A stretch of 64,000 bases of DNA from Streptomyces sp. NBC_00704 (GTDB taxonomy: Bacteria > Actinomycetota > Actinomycetes > Streptomycetales > Streptomycetaceae), in the NCBI RefSeq assembly GCF_036226605.1, contig NZ_CP109000.1, positions 1,732,501 through 1,796,500 on the forward strand, in the 5' to 3' direction. The notes beneath the pieces were generated by a model. That model was not told the origin of the DNA. It did not search any database and saw nothing but the letters and a program-made list of their open reading frames with translations. Positions within the stretch are counted from its first letter, which is position 1; every line of letters begins with the position of its first letter. Positions 8,464 through 16,875 of the stretch are shown piece after piece. The position numbers and the translations under genes are program-made.

Positions 8464-8895
8464 TCAGATGACGATGGCCGTGGCTCCCTCGATGTCCACG
8501 ACGTCGACCTGCTGCCCCACGTCGTAGGCGCGGTCGCCGTCGAGCGAGCGTGCCGACCAGATCTCTCCGGCGAGCTTGATGCGGCCGCCGGCGCCGTCGA
8601 CGCGCTCCAGCACGACGGCCTGCTTGCCCTTCAACGCGTCGACTCCGCTCGCGAATTGGGGGCGTTGTCTGCTGTGCCGGGCCGCGATGGGGCGCACGAC
8701 GGCGATCAGCGCCACCGAGACGACGATGAAGACGAGCACCTGGGCCACGACGCCCAGGCCGAGAGCCGCGGCGACGGCGGCGGCCACGGCGCCGACCGCG
8801 AGCATGCCGAACTCCGGCATCGCGGTCACCACGAGCGGGATACCGAGCGCCGCCGCGCCGACCAGCCACCACACCCACGCGTCGATGTCGTTCAC
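8464..8895 (-). CDS. nfeD: NfeD family membrane protein
   Basis: 143 residues: three to four N-terminal hydrophobic segments (WVWWLVGAAALGIPLVVTA, then alanine-rich helices, then VLVFIVVSVALIAVV). A C-terminal OB-fold follows (LKGKQAVVLERVDGAGGRIK, ending VVDIEGATAIVI). This is the short NfeD form without the ClpP-like protease domain. It sits upstream of the SPFH gene in one direction, so the two likely act together at the membrane. Confidence 0.9.
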   Translation of the reverse strand: MNDIDAWVWWLVGAAALGIPLVVTAMPEFGMLAVGAVAAAVAAALGLGVVAQVLVFIVVSVALIAVVRPIAARHSRQRPQFASGVDALKGKQAVVLERVDGAGGRIKLAGEIWSARSLDGDRAYDVGQQVDVVDIEGATAIVI

Positions 8896-8954
8896 AGGGT
8901 CATGGTAGGGCCGGGGGTCCCGTCGCGGACAGGGCGCGAACGGGGCGGCACGGG

Positions 8955-9752
8955 TCAGGACATGGGCAGGCCCTGCGCGGTCCAGCGGTCGCCGATCTGT
9001 TCCACGACGAGCGGGAGGCCGAAGCAGAGGGAGAGGTTGCGGGAGGTGAGTTCGAGTTCGACGGGGCCCGCGGCGAGGACCTTGCCCTGGCGGATCATGA
9101 GGACGTGGGTGAAGCCCGGGGCGATCTCCTCGACGTGGTGCGTGACCATGATCATCGAGGGGGCGATGGGGTCGCGGGCGAGGCGGCCGAGGCGGCGTAC
9201 GAGGTCCTCGCGGCCGCCGAGGTCGAGGCCGGCGGCGGGCTCGTCGAGCAGCAGCAGTTCGGGGTCGGTCATCAGGGCGCGGGCGATGAGGGTCCGCTTG
9301 CGCTCGCCCTCGGAGAGGGTGCCGAACTTCCGGTCGAGGTAGTCGCTCATGCCGAGGCGGTCGAGGAAGGCGCGGGCGCGCTGCTCGTCGACGTCCTCGT
9401 ACTCCTCCTGCCAGCCGGCCGTCATGCCGTAGGCGGCGGTCAGCACCGTCTGCAGGACGGTCTGGCGCTTGGGGAGCTTGTCGGCGAGGGCGATGCCGGC
9501 CATGCCCACGCGCGGGCGCAGCTCGAAGACGTCGGTGCCGGGCTTGCCGAGGGGTTCGCCGAGGACCGACACCTCGCCGGAGCTGGGGAAGAGGTAGGTG
9601 GAGGCGATGTTCAGGAGGGTCGTCTTGCCGGCCCCGTTCGGACCGAGGATGACCCAGCGCTCGCCCTCCTTGACCGACCAGGAGACCTGGTCCACGAGAG
9701 CCCGGCCCTCACGGACCACGGTCACGTCCTGAAGCTCCAGAACATCGCTCAT
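8955..9752 (-). CDS. ABC transporter ATP-binding protein (YlmA-like)
   Basis: 265 residues with Walker A GPNGAGKTT, signature LSEGERKR (variant of LSGGQ), Walker B LLLLDEPAAGLD and the H-loop VTHHVEE. No membrane partner lies next to it, so its transport role, if any, is unclear. Close family members stand alone in Streptomyces. The gene is divergent from the hypothetical gene at 9906, with a 153-bp promoter region between them. Confidence 0.88.
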   Translation of the reverse strand: MSDVLELQDVTVVREGRALVDQVSWSVKEGERWVILGPNGAGKTTLLNIASTYLFPSSGEVSVLGEPLGKPGTDVFELRPRVGMAGIALADKLPKRQTVLQTVLTAAYGMTAGWQEEYEDVDEQRARAFLDRLGMSDYLDRKFGTLSEGERKRTLIARALMTDPELLLLDEPAAGLDLGGREDLVRRLGRLARDPIAPSMIMVTHHVEEIAPGFTHVLMIRQGKVLAAGPVELELTSRNLSLCFGLPLVVEQIGDRWTAQGLPMS

Positions 9753-9905
9753 GAGCGGGTTGTCTCCCCTTGCAGTGTGGCCGGTCGGTTGTCGCGGGCG
9801 CCTGTGGCTCGGACCGCCGCACGTGGGTGGGCGCGGCCCCTCCGGGAAAATCTACGCCACCGGCCGGGCGGCCCGTTCCATCGGTCCGGTCCTTAGGCTG
9901 GGGGC

Positions 9906-10694
9906 ATGCTTTCGGAACCGCGCTCTGGTCGCCTCGCCGCTTGGGGAAATGCCCTGTTGGCCGGATTCGTCTCGCCGGACGACGCCGTGCTCGCCGTCGT
10001 CGGGGAGGACGCCGTCCACCGGGTGGAAGGGCTGCCGGGCGAGTCCGGGCCCGTCGGTCTCACGCTCGCGCTCGGGCGGCTGCGGGGGCTGGGGGTGACC
10101 GGGCTGCGGCTGGCGCTGCCCGTGCCGGGGCATCCGCTGGGGCTGAGCGGGCCGCCGGAGTTCAACGCGCGGGCGCTGGACGCGCAGGAGGCGGTGGTCT
10201 GTCACGGCGCCGGTCACGGGCTGGTGCCCGAGGTATCGGAGGCCGGCCCCGCCGGGGACGTCCACGTCGAGGTGGTGTGGCACTGCCTGCCGGTGCGGGA
10301 GGCTCCGCCGGCCGACGTGCCGTCGCTGGGCGAGGCGGAGCGGGAGCTGGCGGAGGCGCTGCGGGACGCCACGGCGGTGCTGTCGCGGCTGGACGTCGCC
10401 GGGTCGGGGCCGGTGGCGGAGGCGGCGATCGACGCGTACCGGGCGCGGGCCGAGCGTGGGCGGGAAGTGCTGGCGCCGGGGTATCCGCCGCGAGCGGTGC
10501 GGGTGCTGGAGCTGGCGCAGCGGGTGGGTCTGCTGGTGTCCCTCGCCCTGGAGAACGGGCACGGGGGTGCGGTCAGTTCCGGGGAGATGGCGGCTCGCTC
10601 CGAGGCCTTGCGGCCGGTCGAGCGGACGGCCCGGCGGGCGACGGTCGCCGCCTACAACGCCGTCGTGGAGGAGCGGGAGCGCGGGGAGCGCTGA
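9906..10694 (+). CDS. conserved actinobacterial protein of unknown function
   Basis: 262 residues, mostly alpha/beta and Leu/Gly/Ala rich, opening MLSEPRSGRLAAWGNALLAG and ending with charged helices. There is no membrane segment, signal peptide or catalytic motif I can name. It has the look of a conserved Streptomyces core protein. The ATG at 9906 is the first in frame, but its ribosome binding site is weak. The last codons (EERERGER) continue as a repeat past the stop. Confidence 0.7.
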   Translation: MLSEPRSGRLAAWGNALLAGFVSPDDAVLAVVGEDAVHRVEGLPGESGPVGLTLALGRLRGLGVTGLRLALPVPGHPLGLSGPPEFNARALDAQEAVVCHGAGHGLVPEVSEAGPAGDVHVEVVWHCLPVREAPPADVPSLGEAERELAEALRDATAVLSRLDVAGSGPVAEAAIDAYRARAERGREVLAPGYPPRAVRVLELAQRVGLLVSLALENGHGGAVSSGEMAARSEALRPVERTARRATVAAYNAVVEERERGER

Positions 10695-10738
10695 GCGGGG
10701 AGCGCGGGGAGCGCGCGCTGAGCGGGGGTGTGAGCCGA
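10676..10738 (+). repeat. GCGGGGAGCGC repeats spanning a stop codon
   Basis: The block GCGGGGAGCGCTGA and variants (GCGGGGAGCGCG, GCGCTGAGCGGGG) recurs three to four times, with the stop codon of the 9906 gene inside the first copies. It is a short degenerate direct repeat. The following 100 bp up to the hairpin at 10843 hold no gene. Confidence 0.6.
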
Positions 10739-10842
10739 AGCGCAGGGTGCGCGCCGGGTGCGGGCGGAGGGGGCGTCCGTGTCGGCGGGTGCGCTTGTGG
10801 CGCTTCGGGCGCTGGCGTCGGGGGCGCGCCGGGTGCGGGACG

Positions 10843-10888
10843 CGCGCGGGGGCCCGCGCGTCGTCGTCGACGCGCGGGCCCCCGCGCG
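10843..10888. terminator. perfect 18-bp hairpin between convergent genes
   Basis: CGCGCGGGGGCCCGCGCG (10843-10860) and CGCGCGGGCCCCCGCGCG (10871-10888) pair without mismatch around a 10-base loop. It separates the 9906 gene from the convergent chaplin gene and can stop both. Confidence 0.82.
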
Positions 10889-10904
10889 GGCTCGGCTGTG
10901 AGGG

Positions 10905-11144
10905 TCAGCGGTTGACGCCCGTGTTGCCGAAGGCCGGGTTGAGCAGGCCGATCACGTTGACGCTGTTGCCGACCACGTTGACCGGAACATTGACCGGGAC
11001 CTGGACGAGGTTGCCCGAGACGACGCCCGGCGACTTCACGGCCGCGCCCTCGGCGCCCGCGTCGGCGACGGCCGCTCCGGCCGAGGCGCCGGCGGCGATG
11101 CCGGCCACGGTGAGGGCCACGGCGGTCTTCTTGGCGATGTTCAT
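10905..11144 (-). CDS. short chaplin, cysteine-free (ChpE-like)
   Basis: 79 residues: signal peptide MNIAKKTAVALTVAGIAAGA to ADA, then one chaplin domain (SPGVVSGNLVQVPVNVPVNV, VGNSVNVIGLLNPAFGN). Chaplins are secreted, assemble into amyloid fibrils on aerial hyphae and lower surface tension. Most short chaplins carry two cysteines. This one has none, as in S. coelicolor ChpE. It lies 270 bp downstream of a second chaplin of the same type in the same direction. Confidence 0.93.
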   Translation of the reverse strand: MNIAKKTAVALTVAGIAAGASAGAAVADAGAEGAAVKSPGVVSGNLVQVPVNVPVNVVGNSVNVIGLLNPAFGNTGVNR

Positions 11145-11414
11145 GGAAAGGGTTCCTCCTGCGGTTGCGTGTCCGGTCCGGCCGGGGGCCGTGCGCTGTC
11201 CAACGTGGGGTGATCGCGAACGGTGCGGTCGCCCGGGCCGGAAGGGCCCGTTCGGGCCATTGGAACGACAGAGATACGGGACGACAAACAGACCGCCTCT
11301 CCCGGAGGGGCCGGGAGGGGCAGCCGGTCACCGCGGGTCCGTGGGGACCGGACCTCGGCGGGACGGGACGTCGGGTTCGGGACGTCGGGTTGAGGACGCC
11401 GGTGGTTCAGCGGT

Positions 11415-11660
11415 TCAGCGGTTGAGGCCCAGGTTGCCGAAGGCCGGGTTGAGCACGCCGATCACGTTGACGCTGTTGCCGACCACGTTGACCGGAAGGG
11501 CGACCGGGGCCTGGACGAGGTTGCCCGAGACGACGCCCGGCGAGCTCTTGGCCGCGCCGAGGGCGGTGGCGCCGTCGGCGGCGGAGGCCAGGCCGGCACC
11601 CGCGGCCACCAGACCGCCGGCCACCATCGTCACAGCCGCTGCCTTCTTCAGGTTCTTCAC
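11415..11660 (-). CDS. chpE: short chaplin ChpE
   Basis: 81 residues, starting at a GTG (11658-11660) preceded by GAAGGG. The signal peptide KNLKKAAAVTMVAGGLVAAG leads into one chaplin domain (SPGVVSGNLVQAPVALPVNV, NVIGVLNPAFGNLGLNR). It has no cysteine, which marks the ChpE subtype. The signal sequence is very close to what I remember of S. coelicolor ChpE. The mature domain matches the 10905 chaplin almost residue for residue, so the pair arose by duplication. A promoter should lie in 11661-11800. Confidence 0.92.
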   Translation of the reverse strand: MKNLKKAAAVTMVAGGLVAAGAGLASAADGATALGAAKSSPGVVSGNLVQAPVALPVNVVGNSVNVIGVLNPAFGNLGLNR

Positions 11661-11803
11661 TTCTGAGCCCTTCTCGCGATCCCCGCGGCAGTCGCCGCGG
11701 CACGCAGGGAGAACGGCGGAGATCGTCAGAGGATGCGCCATCCGGGGGACATTCCCACGACGGTATGAATCTCGGATCGGAAGTTAACCTTCCGGATCGT
11801 CCT

Positions 11804-11846
11804 CGTACGGGTCGTACGGGTCGCACGGGCCACATGGGTCGCACGG
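11804..11846 (+). repeat. 9-bp tandem repeat (CGTACGGGT)
   Basis: About five imperfect copies of CGTACGGGT/CGCACGGGC run head to tail in the spacer between the response-regulator stop and the chpE promoter region. A second low-complexity stretch (CTCGGCCCCTCGGCGCCTCG) follows at 11876-11920. No gene is present. Confidence 0.65.
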
Positions 11847-11917
11847 CCGCCCCTGCGGCCCCTCCCCGCGGTTCCTCGGCCCCTCGGCGCCTCGGCTCGT
11901 CCGCCTGTCGGCTCGTC

Positions 11918-12559
11918 TCAGCCGGCCGCACCGTGGCGCACGGCCCACAGGGCGGCCTGAGTGCGGTCCGCGAGGTCGAGTTTCATGAGGATGTTCGAGA
12001 CGTGCGTCTTGACGGTCTTCTCGGAGAGGACCAGGGCGCGGGCGATCTCGCGGTTGGAACGGCCGTCCGCTATCAGGCCGAGCACCTCGCGCTCCCGTTC
12101 GGTGAGCGAACCGCCACGACCCTGGCCGGAGTTGGCCTCGTCCTGGGAGAGCAGCGCGCCGGCGACCTCCGGCTGGAGCAGGATGTGGCCGGCGTGGACG
12201 GAGCGGATGGCGCCGGCCAGGGCGTCGGGGTCCACGTCCTTGTAGACGTAGCCTGCGGCGCCCGCGCGCAGGGCGGGGACGACCGTGCGCTGCTCGGTGA
12301 AGCTGGTGACGATCAGCACGCGCGCGGGGTTGTCGAGTTCGCGGAGTCTGCGCAGGGCCTCGACGCCGTCCATGCCGGGCATCTTGACGTCCATCAGGAC
12401 GACGTCGGGACGCGACTCCTCGCACAGGGCGACGCCTTCGGCCCCGTCGGCGGCCTCGCCCACGACCTCGATGTCGTCCTGCACCTCCAGGAAGGTGCGC
12501 AGGCCCCGGCGGACGACCTGGTGGTCGTCGACGAGCAGCACCTTGATTGCGTCAGCCAC
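11918..12559 (-). CDS. NarL/LuxR-family response regulator
   Basis: 213 residues. The receiver domain (IKVLLVDDHQVVRRGLRTFL, phosphoacceptor in VVLMDVKMPGMDG, lysine in YVYKD) is followed by a LuxR helix-turn-helix (LTEREREVLGLIADGRSNRE, LVLSEKTVKTHVSNI). The start overlaps the kinase gene by 8 bases, so the pair is cotranscribed and coupled. Targets are not known. The closeness of the chaplin genes is suggestive but not evidence of control. Confidence 0.95.
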   Translation of the reverse strand: MADAIKVLLVDDHQVVRRGLRTFLEVQDDIEVVGEAADGAEGVALCEESRPDVVLMDVKMPGMDGVEALRRLRELDNPARVLIVTSFTEQRTVVPALRAGAAGYVYKDVDPDALAGAIRSVHAGHILLQPEVAGALLSQDEANSGQGRGGSLTEREREVLGLIADGRSNREIARALVLSEKTVKTHVSNILMKLDLADRTQAALWAVRHGAAG

Positions 12560-13697
12560 CGGGGGCCTCCATCTCGATCGCGGTGCCCTTGCCGGGCGCC
12601 GACTCCACCGTGAGCGTGCCGCCGACGCCGTTGGCGCGGTCCCGCATCGACACCAGTCCCAGGTGGCGGCCGGCCCGGCGGACCGTCGACGGGTCGAAGC
12701 CGCTGCCGTCGTCCGTGACGCGCAGGACCGTGTCCGGGCCGCGCTTGTGCAGGGTGACGTCGACGTGGTCCGCGCCGGAGTGGCGCAGGGCGTTGTGCAG
12801 GGCCTCCTGGGCGACCCGCAGGAAGGCCTCCTCCTGGGCGGCGGGAAGGGCCCGCACGCCGTTGCCGGTGAAGGTCACGCGGGCGGTGTGCGCGCGGTCG
12901 AGGACCTGGACGTGGGTGCGCAGGGTCGCGACCAGGCCGTCCTCGTCGAGCGCGGCCGGCCGCAGCTCCACCACGGCGTCGCGCAGCTCGTCGGCGGCCT
13001 CGGCGGCCAGGGCGGCGACCTGGTGCAGTTCGTCCTTCGCGCGCGCGGGGTCGCGGTCGACGAGGGCGGCGGCGGCCTGGGCCGTCAGGCGCAGGGAGAA
13101 CAGCTTCTGGCTGACGGCGTCGTGCAGTTCGTGGGCCAGCCGGGAGCGTTCCTCGGCGATGGTCAGTTCCCGGCTGCGCTCGTACAGGCGGGCGTTGGTG
13201 AGGGCGATCGCGGCGTGCTGGGCGAGGATCGACAGCAGTTCCTCGTCTTCCTCGGTGAAGCCGCAGCCGCCCTCGGGCTTGGCGCAGTTCTTGTTGGCGA
13301 GGAACAGGGCGCCGATCACCTCGTCGCCGTCGCGGACGGGCAGGCCCAGGAAGTCGGACATGTCGGGGTGGGCGGAGGGCCAGCCCTCGAAGCGGGGGTC
13401 CTTGCGGACGTCGGCGAGGCGCTCGGGCCGCGCCTCGTGCAGCATCGCCGCCAGGATGCCGTGCTGGCGGGGCAGGGGGCCGATGGCCTTCCACTGCTCG
13501 TCGCTGACGCCGTCCACCACGAACTGGGCGAAGCCGCCGTGATCGTCGGGGACGCCCAGGGCGGCGTACTGCGCGTTCAGCAGGTCACGGGCGGAGGCGA
13601 CGATCGTCTTGAGGACGTCGCGCACCTCCAGGTGCCTGCTCATGGCCAGCAGCGCGGAGCTGACCGCGGCGAGGCCGGACCGAGGGCCTTGACTCAT
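12552..13697 (-). CDS. GAF-domain sensor histidine kinase
   Basis: 381 residues. A GAF domain spans about 25-165 (FLGLPVRDGDEVIGALFLAN). HisKA_3 carries the phosphorylated His in RLAHELHDAVSQKLFSL, and an HATPase domain follows (VAQEALHNALRHSGADH, VTDDGSGFD). There are no membrane segments, so it senses an intracellular signal. The cysteines NKNCAKPEGGCGF lie in the GAF domain and could bind a ligand or metal, which is speculative. ATG at 13697 has GAGGG just upstream. It forms an operon with the response regulator. Confidence 0.94.
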   Translation of the reverse strand: MSQGPRSGLAAVSSALLAMSRHLEVRDVLKTIVASARDLLNAQYAALGVPDDHGGFAQFVVDGVSDEQWKAIGPLPRQHGILAAMLHEARPERLADVRKDPRFEGWPSAHPDMSDFLGLPVRDGDEVIGALFLANKNCAKPEGGCGFTEEDEELLSILAQHAAIALTNARLYERSRELTIAEERSRLAHELHDAVSQKLFSLRLTAQAAAALVDRDPARAKDELHQVAALAAEAADELRDAVVELRPAALDEDGLVATLRTHVQVLDRAHTARVTFTGNGVRALPAAQEEAFLRVAQEALHNALRHSGADHVDVTLHKRGPDTVLRVTDDGSGFDPSTVRRAGRHLGLVSMRDRANGVGGTLTVESAPGKGTAIEMEAPGG

Positions 13698-13937
13698 GCC
13701 CTCACGGTACCGGCGGGGTCCGACAGCCCGGATCGGACCCGTGACGGCCGCGAACGGGACGGAAGACCTAGGGCGGAGGTCCCGGGCCGGTGGGTCTACG
13801 CCGGGCGGCGGAGGCGGCGGGCCTACGGCGAAGGGCCCCGTCCGGCTGCGTCCCGCGTCCGAGGCGGGGGCGGGCGGCCGGTTCCTAGGTTGGGGGCACC
13901 GCCGGACGGAGGCGGTCGGACGAAGGGGACGGTTGTC

Positions 13938-14636
13938 ATGCCGGTAGCGATCATCACGGGTGCGTCGAAGGGGCTGGGGCGGGCGCTGGCCGAGGCATTG
14001 GCCGCCCGGGGCTGGGACCTGGTGCTCGACGCCAGGACGGCGGGTGCGCTGACGGCGGCTGCGGTGTCCGTGGCGTCGTACGGGACGCGGGTGGAGGTCC
14101 GGGCGGGGGACGTCACCGACGCGGGGCACCGGGCCGAGCTGGTGGCGGCCGCCCGGCGGCTGGGGGGCTGCGACCTGCTGGTGAACAACGCGAGCGCGCT
14201 GGGCGCGGAGCCGCTGGTGCGGCTGGAGGCGTTGCCGCCGGACGGGCTGCGGCGGGCGCTGGAGGTGAACGTGGTGGCGCCCTTGGCGCTGGTCCAGGAG
14301 GCGCTGCCGCTGCTGCGCGGGGCGCGGGCGGGCGCGGTGGTCACCGTCAGCTCGGACGCGGCCGTGGAGGCGTACGGGACGTGGGGCGGCTACGGGGCGT
14401 CCAAGGCGGCGCTGGACCGGCTGGCGGCGGTGCTCGGCGTGGAGGAGCCGGGGCTGCGGGTGTGGGCGGTGGATCCCGGTGACATGGCCACGGACCTGTA
14501 CGCGGCGGCCGTCCCGGACGACGACGGTCCTCGTCCCGATCCGGCCGCGGTGGCGCCGGCGTTCCTGCGGCTGCTGGACGAGCGGCCGGCGAGCGGCCGG
14601 TACGGGGCTCCGGCGCTCCTGGAGGCGCGGCGATGA
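13938..14636 (+). CDS. SDR family oxidoreductase
   Basis: 232 residues. TGASKGLG binds the nucleotide near the N-terminus, NNAS is present, and the active site shows Ser-Tyr-Lys in VTVSSDAAVEAYGTWGGYG followed by ASKAAL. All catalytic residues are intact. Its stop overlaps the start of the QueA-like gene as ATGA, so the two are coupled. The substrate is unknown. ATG at 13938 has GAAGGGGAC upstream. Confidence 0.9.
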   Translation: MPVAIITGASKGLGRALAEALAARGWDLVLDARTAGALTAAAVSVASYGTRVEVRAGDVTDAGHRAELVAAARRLGGCDLLVNNASALGAEPLVRLEALPPDGLRRALEVNVVAPLALVQEALPLLRGARAGAVVTVSSDAAVEAYGTWGGYGASKAALDRLAAVLGVEEPGLRVWAVDPGDMATDLYAAAVPDDDGPRPDPAAVAPAFLRLLDERPASGRYGAPALLEARR

Positions 14637-15751
14637 CGGTGACGGGGGTCCCGCACGGGCCGGTGCGGCAGTGGCGCGGGGTGCCCGAGGAGTTGTCGGC
14701 GCGGGTGCCGGCCGAGCAGCGCGGGCCGGGGCGGGGGCGGGACGACGTCCGGCTGCTGGTCTCGCGGGGGACGGCGGTGGCGCATCACGCGTTCCGGGAG
14801 CTGCCGGGCCTGCTGCGGGCCGGTGACGTGCTGGTGGTGAACACCTCGACGACGCTGGCGGCGGCCGTGGACGGGCGGATCGGGCACACGCGTGTGGTGG
14901 TGCACTTCTCGACGCGCGGGGACGACGGGCGGTGGGCGGTCGAGCTACGCGAACCGGACGGGACGGGCACGACGCGCGCGCGGGCGGGCGGTCCGGCGGG
15001 TGCGCGGGTGCGCTTGCCGGGGGGCGCGCGGCTGGTCCTTGAGGAGCCGCTGGCGCGGGGCGGGGGGCGGCTGTGGTGGGCGCGGGTCTCGCCCGGCGGG
15101 GCCGTCTCTGGGCTGCTGCGGGAGTACGGGAGGCCGATCCGCTACGCGTACACGGAGCGGGACCAGCCGTTGTCCGCTCACCAGACGGTTTTCGCGCTGC
15201 CGTCGGCGGACGGGGCGGGCAGCGCCGAGATGCCGAGTGCGGCGCGGCCCTTCACGGCCGCCCTGGTGGCGGAGCTGGTGAGCCGCGGGGTGCTGTTCGC
15301 GCCGGTCGCGCTGCACACCGGGGTGGCCTCCGCGGAGGTGCACGAACCGCCGTATCCGGAGCGCTTCGCGGTGCCCGAGGCGTCGGCGCGGCTGATCGAG
15401 GGGGTGCGGGCCGGGGGCGGGCGGGTGATCGCCGTCGGGACGACCGCCGTGCGGGCGGTGGAGTCGGCGGCCGGCGCCGACGGGGTCGTCCGCGCGCGTG
15501 CGGGATGGACGGATCTCGTCGTCACTCCCGCGCGCGGGGTGCGGGTGGTGGACGGGCTGCTGACCGGGCTGCACGAGCCGCGGGCCTCGCATCTGCTGAT
15601 GCTGGAGGCGGTGGCCGGGCGGGCCGCGATCGAGCGGGGCTACGACGAGGCGCTGCGCGCGCGGTACCTGTGGCACGAGTTCGGGGACCTGCATCTCCTC
15701 CTGCCCGAAGAGGGCGCTGACGCACAGCATTGCTTTGGCAACCTGCTGTGA
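14633..15751 (+). CDS. QueA-like S-adenosylmethionine:tRNA ribosyltransferase-isomerase
   Basis: 372 residues with QueA landmarks: RDDVRLLV near the N-terminus, GDVLVVNTSTTLAA, YGRPIRYAY, AARPFTAALV, FAPVALHTGVASAEVHE, VIAVGTTAVRAVES and a C-terminal HLLMLEAVAGR. True QueA makes epoxyqueuosine in tRNA from preQ1. No other queuosine genes lie near and the start is coupled to an SDR gene, so this actinobacterial branch may act on another substrate. Confidence 0.85.
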   Translation: MTVTGVPHGPVRQWRGVPEELSARVPAEQRGPGRGRDDVRLLVSRGTAVAHHAFRELPGLLRAGDVLVVNTSTTLAAAVDGRIGHTRVVVHFSTRGDDGRWAVELREPDGTGTTRARAGGPAGARVRLPGGARLVLEEPLARGGGRLWWARVSPGGAVSGLLREYGRPIRYAYTERDQPLSAHQTVFALPSADGAGSAEMPSAARPFTAALVAELVSRGVLFAPVALHTGVASAEVHEPPYPERFAVPEASARLIEGVRAGGGRVIAVGTTAVRAVESAAGADGVVRARAGWTDLVVTPARGVRVVDGLLTGLHEPRASHLLMLEAVAGRAAIERGYDEALRARYLWHEFGDLHLLLPEEGADAQHCFGNLL

Positions 15752-15836
15752 GAACGATCTACAGGGCGTGTGAGCCCGCACATAGGGCACACATCACGTA
15801 CTAGGGCCATTAGGAGACAAAGGGGCACCCGGTGAA

Positions 15837-15866
15837 CGGGGCAGATGGTTCTATCTGTCCCGTTTT
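15837..15866 (+). terminator. intrinsic terminator after the QueA-like gene
   Basis: CGGGGCAGAT and ATCTGTCCCG (one G-T pair) close a six-base loop and are followed by TTTT, 85 bases past the stop of the QueA-like gene. Confidence 0.8.
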
Positions 15867-16053
15867 GCCCTTCCCTGATCCACTACCGGGGATCGTACGT
15901 CACACCTTTGCCTGGGCATTTTGCGGCCGCTAAGAATTGCTCTCGTCGCTCAGCACCGCCGGGTCAGCCCTCGGTGCTCGTGCCTCAAGCACCCGCTGTC
16001 CGCCGTTGGACGATGAGAGCGACCTCCGCGCTAATACGAAGAGGTCCTTCCGC
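15867..16053 (+). promoter_or_regulatory. 5' leader of the lytic transglycosylase gene, structured
   Basis: The leader can form several nested stems. AGCACCG (15961 on) pairs with CGGTGCT, GCTCTCGTC (about 15947) with GATGAGAGC (about 16010), and GACCTC with GAGGTC directly before the start, enclosing the ribosome binding site. Cell-wall hydrolase leaders in Streptomyces sometimes carry c-di-AMP riboswitches. I could not find that aptamer's conserved bases here, so only a structured leader is claimed. Confidence 0.35.
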
Positions 16054-16800
16054 ATGCCCAAGAACACTCACAAGATCGCGATCGCCGGTGCGGCCACCCT
16101 CGGTGCCGCCGCCCTCGCCTTCTCGGTGGTGCCGGCCGACGCGCAGACGACCACTACGGACGCCGTCTCGTCCGCCCAGGTCGCCTACAGCTCCAAGCCG
16201 GTGCAGGACGTCAAGACCAGTGTCACCGACCAGCTGGCCGCGACGAGCGTGAAGGTCGACGCGATCGAGGCGAAGAAGAAGGCCGCCGAGGCCGCCGCCG
16301 CGAAGAACAAGGCCGCTGCCGCCAAGGCCGCCGCCGCGAAGAAGAAGGCGGCCGCCGAGGCCGCCGCCAAGCGCAAGGCCGCCGCCAAGCGCAAGGCCGC
16401 GGCCTCGCACAAGGCCAAGGAGGCCGCGAACCGCTCCGTCAAGCGCGCCGCGATCAAGAAGGCCACGGTCCGCCACTACGCGAACAACCTGGACGGCTGG
16501 ATCAAGCAGTCCCTGGACATCATGAAGTCCAAGGGCATCCCGGGCAGCTACCACGGCCTGCACAAGAACATCATCCGCGAGTCCTCGGGCAACCCGAACG
16601 CGATCAACGACTGGGACATCAACGCCATCAACGGCATCCCGTCCAAGGGCCTGCTGCAGGTGATCCCGCCGACCTTCACGGCGTACCACGTCGCCGGAAC
16701 GTCCTGGAACATCTACGACCCGGTCGCCAACATCACCGCCGCCGCGAACTACGCCGCCGACAAGTACGGCACGATCGACAACGTCAACAGCGCGTACTGA
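16054..16800 (+). CDS. secreted lytic transglycosylase (SLT fold)
   Basis: 248 residues. A signal peptide to about residue 30 (IAIAGAATLGAAALAFSVVP, cleavage near ADA) is followed by an Ala/Lys-rich helical spacer at about 70-125 built of KAAAA repeats. The C-terminal SLT domain shows the catalytic Glu in IIRESSGNPNAIN, then GLLQVIPPTF and NITAAANYAADKYG. It should cleave peptidoglycan glycan strands outside the cell. The basic spacer may hold it to anionic wall polymers. ATG at 16054 has GAGGTC upstream. Confidence 0.93.
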   Translation: MPKNTHKIAIAGAATLGAAALAFSVVPADAQTTTTDAVSSAQVAYSSKPVQDVKTSVTDQLAATSVKVDAIEAKKKAAEAAAAKNKAAAAKAAAAKKKAAAEAAAKRKAAAKRKAAASHKAKEAANRSVKRAAIKKATVRHYANNLDGWIKQSLDIMKSKGIPGSYHGLHKNIIRESSGNPNAINDWDINAINGIPSKGLLQVIPPTFTAYHVAGTSWNIYDPVANITAAANYAADKYGTIDNVNSAY

Positions 16801-16814
16801 CGCACCCCACACAC

Positions 16815-16863
16815 ACGCCGAAGGGCGGCGCCTCCCGACCGGGAAGGCGCCGCCCTTCGGCGT
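16815..16863. terminator. long perfect hairpin between convergent genes
   Basis: ACGCCGAAGGGCGGCGCCT-type arms, about 19-20 bp and nearly perfect, meet around a short CCCGACCGGG loop. They lie between the transglycosylase gene and the convergent FHA-ABC gene and act on either strand. Confidence 0.85.
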
Positions 16864-16875
16864 CGTACGCGGGGA

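Noticed and set aside
15867..16053. c-di-AMP (ydaO) riboswitch before the transglycosylase
   Set aside because: The conserved aptamer strings could not be found by eye. Kept only as a structured leader.
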